Source: Cognatundibacterium oligocarboniphilum
GTDB lineage: Bacteria > Pseudomonadota > Gammaproteobacteria > Burkholderiales > Burkholderiaceae_D
Direction of reading: 5' to 3'
NCBI RefSeq assembly: GCF_013377855.1
Contig: NZ_JABXYJ010000002.1
Span: 1-64,000 of the forward strand
DNA length: 64,000 bases
In this document: piece after piece, positions 57,128-64,000 of the stretch
Layout of the letters: each line of letters starts with the position of its first letter
How positions within the stretch are numbered: position 1 is the stretch's first letter
Position numbers and translations under genes: made by a program
The notes under the pieces: generated by a model
The model's database searches: none
What the model saw: the letters and a program-made list of their open reading frames with translations, nothing else
What the model was told of the DNA's origin: nothing

Positions 57128-57181
57128 ATAGGTCAAATGACCGACAAGCAAAAATTATAGGTCACTCGTACTATTTGTCAA
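57128..57181 (-). promoter_or_regulatory. Operon promoter with TetR operator candidates
   Basis: On the minus strand, TTGACA (57181-57176) and TATAAT (57159-57154) are separated by 16 bases, nearly consensus. Two copies of ATAGGTCA (57128-57135 and 57157-57164) flank the -10 box, and the first is part of a palindrome GGTCA-AA-TGACC (57131-57142). These are the likely binding sites of the divergent TetR-type regulator. A GATAAT (57191-57196) may be the regulator's own -10 box. Confidence 0.65.
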
Positions 57182-57225
57182 CAACTGTGGGATAATTTCA
57201 GCCTTCACAATCACTGGCAACCACC

Positions 57226-57861
57226 ATGCCTGATGTTCTGCAAACCTCGCTGAAAAGCAAGCTGTCCAACACCACAGAAAAAGGGATGGAAAGAGTTCAT
57301 GCCATTCTGTCTGCCGCACGTACGATTTTTGCTACAGAAGGATATGCCGGATTGTCCATGCGTAAGGTCGCCACGCAGGTTGGCATCAGCTTAAGCAATG
57401 TTCAGCATTACTACCAGAGCAAAGACCTGCTGATTGAAGCCGTACTGCTGATGACGATGAATACCTTTCAGGAGAAGCTCGATCACATCACCCATCCCGC
57501 AGCCGCCACTTCACGCGTGATGCAGCTGGGCTCAGCGATTGATATGTTTCTGGAAGAATTAACCGACCCGCTGACGCATGGCCTTTTTTTTGAACTGTGG
57601 GCGCTGGCCGCGCGCAATGATTTTGCTTCGGAACTGATGGACACCATGATCGGCCGTGAGCGCAAAGCCATCTACAAGCTGATCCGCGGCATGAATCCGG
57701 ATATCGGTGATGAGGAATACATGCAGCGGGCAGTGCTGATCGTCGCGCAGGTAGAAGGCATCATGCTGTTTCGCTATCATCGCCACGCGCAGAAAACGGA
57801 AATGCGGTCGGTGTTCAGTGCTTTACGCAACCGCGTGATCCAACTTGCCACGGCCCCCTGA
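57226..57861 (+). CDS. TetR-family transcriptional regulator
   Basis: This 211-residue repressor has an N-terminal helix-turn-helix at about 25-70 (ARTIFATEGYAGLSMRKVATQVGISLSNVQHYYQSKD is the family pattern, seen in full). The rest is a helical ligand-binding domain. It is transcribed divergently from the acyl-CoA operon and shares its promoter region, so a role as acyl-CoA-responsive repressor of these genes is likely. The ligand is unknown. Confidence 0.9.
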   Translation: MPDVLQTSLKSKLSNTTEKGMERVHAILSAARTIFATEGYAGLSMRKVATQVGISLSNVQHYYQSKDLLIEAVLLMTMNTFQEKLDHITHPAAATSRVMQLGSAIDMFLEELTDPLTHGLFFELWALAARNDFASELMDTMIGRERKAIYKLIRGMNPDIGDEEYMQRAVLIVAQVEGIMLFRYHRHAQKTEMRSVFSALRNRVIQLATAP

Positions 57862-57941
57862 GAGACCGCGACATGTCCCGCCAGACCGGCACAGTAACGC
57901 TGAACACGAGCGTTAATCCATATTCATTCTGATTACCGTAT

Positions 57942-58838
57942 TCAGATGACATCCGGCAATTGCGGACGTTCTCGCAACGCTTCAGATACCACAGCCAGCA
58001 CCCGTTCCCGCTGCGCACCGTCGAGCGGCAGACGCGGCGCCCGGACGCGCTCATTGGATTGTGTCACCAGTGCCTCGACCAGCTTAATGTTCTGCACCAG
58101 GTAAGTGGATACATCCAGATCGAGCAATGGTCTGAACCAGCGGTAGATATCCAGCGCTTCTGCATAACGTCCGGCCCGGATCAGGCGGAAAATCGCCACC
58201 GTCTCATGCGGAAAGGCAACCGCCAGCCCCGCCACCCAACCTGTCGCACCAGCCGTCAAGGCTTCAAATGCCAGATTATCCACGCCGGTCAGCACATCGT
58301 AACGCCGCCCGAGGCGACGGATAATTTCCGTAGTACGACGGATATCATCCGAAGATTCTTTGACTGCCACAAAGCGCGCATCGTCAGCCAGCTCTTCCAG
58401 CATATCGGTCGTGACATCGACCCGGTAAGCCAGCCGGTTTGAATAAATCATGACCGGCAGATCACCCGCGGCTGCAATCGCGCGCAATGCGGTGACCGTT
58501 TCCCGGTGATTACTGTGATAAATCGTACCGGGAACGACCATCAACCCATCAGCACCGGCGTGCGCCGCCTTCTCCGCCAGCACACAGGCATCCCGGGTTG
58601 CGGCCTCTGCGACGGTCAGCAGGGCGGGACGATGTCCTGCAACTTGCTTTGCCAGCTTCAAGACTTCAATCCGTTCCGCATGAGAAAGCAACGGCCCCTC
58701 GCCCAGAGAGCCGCAGGCAATCAGACCGTCACAGCCCGCCTGCATCAGACCATCATAACAACGTTCCATCTCTTTCAAATCCAGCGCATCGTCCGGAGTG
58801 AATTTGGTGGTTACCGCGGGAATGACTCCTTGCCACAT
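57942..58838 (-). CDS. DapA-like (dihydrodipicolinate synthase/N-acetylneuraminate lyase family) aldolase
   Basis: This 298-residue class I aldolase has the Schiff-base Lys in FVAVKESSDD and the conserved GSLGEGPLLSHAER loop. The Tyr motif of DapA (YNxP) is changed to YSNRLAYRVD, so this is probably not the lysine-pathway enzyme. Related groups degrade hydroxyproline or sugar-acid derivatives. The protein converges on the TetR gene; no adjacent pathway gene clarifies the substrate. Confidence 0.85.
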   Translation of the reverse strand: MWQGVIPAVTTKFTPDDALDLKEMERCYDGLMQAGCDGLIACGSLGEGPLLSHAERIEVLKLAKQVAGHRPALLTVAEAATRDACVLAEKAAHAGADGLMVVPGTIYHSNHRETVTALRAIAAAGDLPVMIYSNRLAYRVDVTTDMLEELADDARFVAVKESSDDIRRTTEIIRRLGRRYDVLTGVDNLAFEALTAGATGWVAGLAVAFPHETVAIFRLIRAGRYAEALDIYRWFRPLLDLDVSTYLVQNIKLVEALVTQSNERVRAPRLPLDGAQRERVLAVVSEALRERPQLPDVI

Positions 58839-59185
58839 ATTTTTGCCCTGCTTTCTCCGGTATTCCGGCGTGTGAATGTTATTCAGACCAGCACTCCAGC
58901 CATCAGCTTATTGCCACCCGATGCGTTGCGCCAGTCGCAGCTTCGACGGACACAGCAACCAGACTGGATGGAAAGATATTGTAGAGATCGAAACAGTCTT
59001 GCGTCTTGACATCTGTAAGCGATGCAATCATAGAAATCGGCATAGTCCAAAAAATGAAACTCCTGTTATCCGCACGGTAACGGACACTTCCCGTCCGGGA
59101 TGCCGCGCATTCAAACCGGCAGCAGACAAACTTTCTCGGGTAAGGTAAAATATAGGGTACCCCCCTATACTATATTCACCGTTAT
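58839..59185. other. 347-base intergenic region upstream of rcnR
   Basis: It holds the divergent promoter region of the aldolase and rcnR. The right end carries the RcnR-type operator. No supported ORF or RNA gene is seen in 58860-59140. Confidence 0.55.
59151..59175 (+). promoter_or_regulatory. RcnR/FrmR-type operator and rcnR -10 box
   Basis: TATAGGGTACCCCCCTATACTATAT contains a C6 tract flanked by A/T-rich dyad arms, as in CsoR/RcnR-family operators. The -10 TATACT (59166-59171) overlaps its right arm, and the leader would be only about 8 bases. Autorepression is inferred. Confidence 0.7.
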
Positions 59186-59464
59186 ATGAGCCATATCAGT
59201 AAAGATAAACAAAAACTGCTGAACCGTGTCCGTCGGATACGGGGACAAATTGATGCCATCGAAAGAACACTGGAAGAAGACAAAGGCTGCATGGAGGTGT
59301 TGCAGCAGATCAGCAGCTGTCGCGGTGCGATGAACGGTTTGCTGGCTGTCGTGCTGGAAGACCATATCCGCGCCCACCTGACTGAAACCGTGCAGGAAGA
59401 TGCTGTCCATGGCAGCGATGCGAAAGAGATTCTGATTGATGTAGTGAACAGCTATTTCAAATAA
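59186..59464 (+). CDS. rcnR: Nickel/cobalt-responsive repressor RcnR
   Basis: This 92-residue CsoR/RcnR-family repressor is an all-helical tetramer. It carries exactly the four RcnR metal-site residues: His3, Cys35, His60 and His64. That places it in RcnR rather than FrmR or CsoR; the HIRAH segment holds two of the ligands. Extra Cys45 is unusual. It controls the downstream exporter rcnA, about 60 bases away; binding of Ni or Co should release the operator. It is not proven that this copy senses both metals. Confidence 0.88.
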   Translation: MSHISKDKQKLLNRVRRIRGQIDAIERTLEEDKGCMEVLQQISSCRGAMNGLLAVVLEDHIRAHLTETVQEDAVHGSDAKEILIDVVNSYFK

Positions 59465-59527
59465 TCCCAGCGATATTCCAAAAACAGTAGAGCCGTATTC
59501 CCTGCTATTTAATCCTTACACAAGACA

Positions 59528-60463
<936 letters not shown>

Positions 60464-60496
60464 ATGCTTTTCCCTTAGTTGAAAGCCCATTCCACG

Positions 60497-61447
60497 ATGA
60501 CTCCCGGCTGGTTCAATGATTTGCTGCTGCACAATCACCAGTTACTGGTGTTCGGCAATGTGCTGTTACAGCAGTTGGGGCTGCCGGTGCCGGCCGTTCC
60601 TACCATGATGCTGAATGCGAGTCGCATGTCATCGTTGTATGGACTGGCATCGCTGCTCGGTGCAGCTGTCGCGGCGTCCTTGCTGGCGGATCTGGTCTGG
60701 TATCAGGCGGGTAAGATATTCGGTTACCGGGTATTGAAATTTCTGTGCAAGATGTCGATTAATCCCGGCTCCTGCGTCAATCAGACAGAAATCCGTTTTG
60801 CACGTTGGGGCATGTGGTCGCTGGTGGTGGGTAAATTTATACCAGGTTTTTCCACCGTGGCGCCGCCGGTAGCCGGCGCCATTGGCATGTCGCGTGCCAG
60901 ATTTTTGCTGGCATCGGCCATCGGTGCCGCTCTGTGGGCCGGGCTGGCGCTGTTTGCCGGTTACGCGCTGCAGACGCAGATTGATGCCGGCATCGCCTTG
61001 CTGTCCGCCCACGGAATCAAGATCATCGCAGTGTTCGTGCTGATTCTGGCAGGCTGGCTGGTCTGGAAAATCTGGCAAAAACGCCGCTTTGAAACATTGG
61101 CCAGCATTCCGCATATCAGCGCCAATGAATTACTGCAATTAAAGCTGCTCGGACAGATGCCGCAGGTGATTGATCTGCGCAGTCATGCGCTGATCCGCGA
61201 AACAGGCGCTTTTCCTGACGCGCTGGTCACTCATGCCAGCCATGTCGGCGAGCTTGCCAGCCAGCTGGATCAAGGACAAGCCATCGTGACTTTTTGCGCT
61301 TGTCCGGCCGATGCCGGCGCGATCCAGGCGGCCCATACGCTGCAAAAACTTGGGTTCACCGATGTGCGTCCGCTGGAAGGTGGCTTTGAAGCATGGAACC
61401 AGCTGGCGGCGACACATCCGGGCCTGCTGATTCCGGTAGTCGCCTGA
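60497..61447 (+). CDS. DedA-family membrane protein fused to rhodanese-like domain
   Basis: This 316-residue fusion has two parts. Residues about 1-205 are DedA/SNARE-like (VTT) with several membrane helices, including FARWGMWSLVVGKFIPGFSTVAPPVAGAIGMSRARF, the DedA core with conserved Arg and Gly. Residues about 215-310 are a rhodanese-like domain with the cysteine in VTFCACPADAGAI. DedA proteins are linked to lipid scrambling and envelope stress. The ATG at 60497 is preferred; a TTG at 60479 also fits. It lies 30 bases after rcnA in the same direction and may be cotranscribed. Confidence 0.85.
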   Translation: MTPGWFNDLLLHNHQLLVFGNVLLQQLGLPVPAVPTMMLNASRMSSLYGLASLLGAAVAASLLADLVWYQAGKIFGYRVLKFLCKMSINPGSCVNQTEIRFARWGMWSLVVGKFIPGFSTVAPPVAGAIGMSRARFLLASAIGAALWAGLALFAGYALQTQIDAGIALLSAHGIKIIAVFVLILAGWLVWKIWQKRRFETLASIPHISANELLQLKLLGQMPQVIDLRSHALIRETGAFPDALVTHASHVGELASQLDQGQAIVTFCACPADAGAIQAAHTLQKLGFTDVRPLEGGFEAWNQLAATHPGLLIPVVA

Positions 61448-61475
61448 GTCACGGCAACTGCAAGCAATCATCCGC

Positions 61476-63038
61476 TCAATGCATTTTCGGATAACCGGTG
61501 ATCTGCTGGATTTCCTTGTATAAGGGCTGCAACCGGGCATACATTTTCTGATACACGCGGTGATACAGCTCGTTGTAAATCTGGTGATGATGCGCAATCG
61601 GTTCAAAAGTCTTGCCGATGCGGGTCATCGCGCGGATGGCTGAATCAAAATCCGGATAAAACCCCAGTCCCACTGCCGCATCAATCGCCGCCCCCAGACC
61701 GGATGTTTCATAAAGATGCGGGCGCGCTGTCGGCAAACCAAAGATATCGGCAGTCAGCTGCATGGCCGCATCACTTTGTGAGCCGCCTCCGGATACGCGC
61801 AACTCTGTCACTGGTACTCCGCTGCGTTTTTCTATGCGCTCTTTACCATCCCGCAAGGCGTAAGCCAGACCTTCCAGAATCGCCCGGTAGACATGCGCTC
61901 TGGTGTGGACATCGCCAAACCCGATAATCGCGCCTTTGGCTTCGGCACCCGGTATCTTAATGCCCGGCGTCCAGTACGGCTGCAGCATCAACCCCATGGA
62001 GCCTGGCGGCACTGCGTTGACCAGTTCATCAAATAATTCCTCTGCCAGGACACCCTGCTGCGCTGCCTGAGATTGCTCGTGATGGCCAAATTGTTCCTTG
62101 AACCAGTTAACCATCCAGTAACCGCGAAAAATCTGTACCTCTGTGCTGTAGTAACCGGGAATGGCAGCCGGATACGGCGGAATGAACGAGGTCACCTCCA
62201 GATATTTCCGGCTGGTGGTATTGATGGTGGCGGTGGTGCCATAACTGAGGCAACCGATATGCGGCTGCAGGCATCCGGCACCGATCACCTCGCAGGCGTT
62301 GTCTGCCGCTGCAGCCAGCAATGGCGTCCCGACCGGTATGCCGGTTGCGGCAGCAGCATCACCGTGGATATGCCCGATCAGGCTGCCGGGCGCCACCAGT
62401 TTTGGCAACGTCGATGCGCGGATTGCCAGTGCCTGCCATTTCCAGTCCAGCTTGCCAGCCCATTGCAATTTTTTATAATCAAATGGCAGATAAGCCACCT
62501 GCGAACCGGTCGAGTCCGTCAATTCACCACTGAGCCGGTAATTCAGATAGCCAGACAGCAACAGCACATGCGCAGTCTTGTCCCAGATATCCGGCTGATG
62601 GGCCTTGATCCAGTTCACCTCTGCCTCGCCCCTGAAATAATTGATGGTACTGGACACCCCCGCCAGCCGAAACGCTGCCAGCCACACCGGATGCACTGGC
62701 GGTACAGTATCCGTACGGCGCTGATCCAGCCAGGTGATCGCGGGGCGTAACGGCTGCCCATGCTGATCCAGATTCACCACTGTGCCGCGCTGCGTAGTGA
62801 TCGCCACCCCGCTGACCAGTGCCGGAGATATCTGATGGTTTATCCACAAACGCTGACATGCCGTGCATACCGCCTGCCAGTAATCTTCCGGATGATGCTC
62901 CGCCCAGCCAGGATGATCCGAAAAATAGGCCTCGAGATGAACCTGGGAACGGGCCACAATATTTCCCTGCAAATCAAACAGAATTGCCCGTACACTTTGC
63001 GTGCCGTTATCAATCGAGAGGATGTATTGTCCGGACAT
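61476..63038 (-). CDS. FGGY-family carbohydrate kinase
   Basis: This 520-residue kinase has the ATP-domain start ILSIDNGTQSVRAILFD and the second signature LEGLAYALRDGKERIEKRSG with RVSGGGSQSD. Sequence outside these motifs is closer to xylulokinase-like than to glycerol kinase: the GlpK segments around the glycerol site are missing. Yet it follows glpD, where glpK would be expected. The substrate is therefore uncertain: a pentulose or a related polyol. Start ATG 63038. Confidence 0.85.
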   Translation of the reverse strand: MSGQYILSIDNGTQSVRAILFDLQGNIVARSQVHLEAYFSDHPGWAEHHPEDYWQAVCTACQRLWINHQISPALVSGVAITTQRGTVVNLDQHGQPLRPAITWLDQRRTDTVPPVHPVWLAAFRLAGVSSTINYFRGEAEVNWIKAHQPDIWDKTAHVLLLSGYLNYRLSGELTDSTGSQVAYLPFDYKKLQWAGKLDWKWQALAIRASTLPKLVAPGSLIGHIHGDAAAATGIPVGTPLLAAAADNACEVIGAGCLQPHIGCLSYGTTATINTTSRKYLEVTSFIPPYPAAIPGYYSTEVQIFRGYWMVNWFKEQFGHHEQSQAAQQGVLAEELFDELVNAVPPGSMGLMLQPYWTPGIKIPGAEAKGAIIGFGDVHTRAHVYRAILEGLAYALRDGKERIEKRSGVPVTELRVSGGGSQSDAAMQLTADIFGLPTARPHLYETSGLGAAIDAAVGLGFYPDFDSAIRAMTRIGKTFEPIAHHHQIYNELYHRVYQKMYARLQPLYKEIQQITGYPKMH

Positions 63039-63287
63039 GATGCTCCTGTATCGTCAGAACTGACGCACAACCAATCTGGTGTTGCGACCTGACGTTGCGC
63101 TCCCGTCGTGCCGTATCAGGTTTGTGCTGCCCACGGCGCGCCGTCTATGAGCACGCTGTTGCGTCAGTCTTTTTGTTATTGTCGGTGATTGTCTGTAATC
63201 GTTTTAATTATTTTTTTCCTGCACTGGCCCGCGAGATAGTACTAAGTCTGCCGCCAACCATCATGCGCTTTCCACTGATCCACCGAG

Positions 63288-64000
63288 TCAGTCTGCCTCT
63301 GGCAGCGCTGGTAAATCCGGTGGCAGGGAATAATTCCTTTGCCACAACTCCTGATAAGCATGCTGTTGAGTTTCCCATTGCGTATCCCCCCAACCCAATT
63401 CAGGCTGGCAAATCCGTCGGATGCGCGGCATGTGCCCCATACCGCCTGCCGGCAACAATAAACCAAGCCGGGTACGGCGCAGCATCAGATCCTCCAGGCG
63501 CATCACCGATTCATGCCGCGCCGCCCAACGTAATTCCACCCACAGGGTATCGCTTCCGGAAATCCGCTCCAGCTCCCCATTCTGCATGCAGTCCAGAATA
63601 TATTTGGCCTGTCGGCCGTAGCGGCCTTGCAGACGTTGCCAGACAGATTCACTGACACCTTGCGCGGCAATCGGTCGTAATTCTGCCGCTGATGCGTTCC
63701 CCTGCATATTTTCCACATAACGCCAGTCTGGCAGCAGAGTTGCCACATGACGCAGCACATCCAGCGCTATCAGCCGGAAAGTAGTCAGCTTACCGCCGGC
63801 AACGCTGATTAAGCCCTGCTCCTGCCAGACGGTATGATCGCGCCCTTCCCTGGATGGGTCTACCTTACCACTACCGATTACCGGACGCACCCCGGCATAC
63901 GTCGAGATAATATCCCCGGTGCCGATTTGAAGCGCCGGAAACTGCCATTGCAACGCCTCCATTAGATACAGCACTTCGTCTTTGGTAATCGATGCCTCCT
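63288..64000 (-). CDS. glpD: Glycerol-3-phosphate dehydrogenase, partial
   Basis: Only the C-terminal part (about 237 codons) is in the window; the gene continues beyond the right edge. It oxidises glycerol 3-phosphate at the membrane and passes electrons to quinone. YAGVRPVIGSGKVDPSREGRDH, followed by GLISVAGGKLTTFRLIALDVL, is the aerobic GlpD signature. The remainder is the C-terminal helical domain. The FGGY kinase gene follows after about 250 bases. Confidence 0.88.
   Translation of the reverse strand, partial: EASITKDEVLYLMEALQWQFPALQIGTGDIISTYAGVRPVIGSGKVDPSREGRDHTVWQEQGLISVAGGKLTTFRLIALDVLRHVATLLPDWRYVENMQGNASAAELRPIAAQGVSESVWQRLQGRYGRQAKYILDCMQNGELERISGSDTLWVELRWAARHESVMRLEDLMLRRTRLGLLLPAGGMGHMPRIRRICQPELGWGDTQWETQQHAYQELWQRNYSLPPDLPALPEAD

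Overview
The window reads as chromosomal DNA of a betaproteobacterium, most likely Burkholderiales and probably the Oxalobacteraceae. This is an inference from gene order and protein character: yjgA-mog, hrpA-argA-yggX, a stand-alone RsxB-like ferredoxin overlapping nth, fumarase followed by murI, an intracellular polyhydroxyalkanoate depolymerase with a cysteine nucleophile, and moderate GC. The genus cannot be fixed from the sequence alone. There are no tRNA or rRNA genes, no transposases, no phage genes and no CRISPR array. Coding density is high and most genes are housekeeping or metabolic.

Layout. Positions 0-8 kb: yjgA-mog, an alpha/beta hydrolase, cysK, the coupled pair purU-yaeQ, a SnoaL-like protein, an NADPH oxidoreductase, and a hydroxypyruvate isomerase/transporter pair. 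Positions 8-14.5 kb: a Fur-type siderophore receptor, a secreted M3 peptidase, a hemerythrin and an EamA transporter. Positions 14.5-28 kb: hrpA, an AT-rich lipoprotein gene that looks inserted, argA, yggX, rpiA, a SrkA-like kinase, a YecA-like protein, an acyl-CoA-binding protein, a hydroxyacid dehydrogenase, ferredoxin and ferredoxin reductase. Positions 28-34 kb: a giant TPR-PAS hybrid histidine kinase next to a REC/HD-GYP response regulator. Positions 34-46 kb: PHA depolymerase, rsxB-nth, a nitroreductase, two small cytochromes c, a MoxR ATPase, acs, a truncated yqhA remnant, fumarase, murI and an aminotransferase.

Positions 46-50 kb hold a nitrite-reduction operon: nirK with a fused cytochrome c domain, a NirV-like protein and an SCO copper chaperone. 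It is preceded by an FNR/NNR-type site placed as in a class II promoter. Positions 50-58 kb hold a very large secreted beta-propeller amidohydrolase and a TetR-controlled acyl-CoA degradation operon (thiolase, acyl-CoA dehydrogenase, CoA transferase/racemase). Positions 58-61.5 kb hold a DapA-like aldolase and a nickel/cobalt export module: RcnR with the full His3-Cys35-His60-His64 ligand set, RcnA with a long tandem-repeat His/Asp loop, and a DedA-rhodanese fusion. The window ends in a carbohydrate kinase and the 3' part of glpD.

The points most worth a second look are the AT-rich transglutaminase-like/TPR lipoprotein between hrpA and argA, the nirK promoter and the NirV protein that lacks FGE active-site cysteines, the 18-bp minisatellite inside rcnA, the yqhA remnant, a possible leaderless argA, and a folded 140-bp inverted-repeat element between yggX and rpiA. 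No completely new multi-gene system was recognised with confidence.
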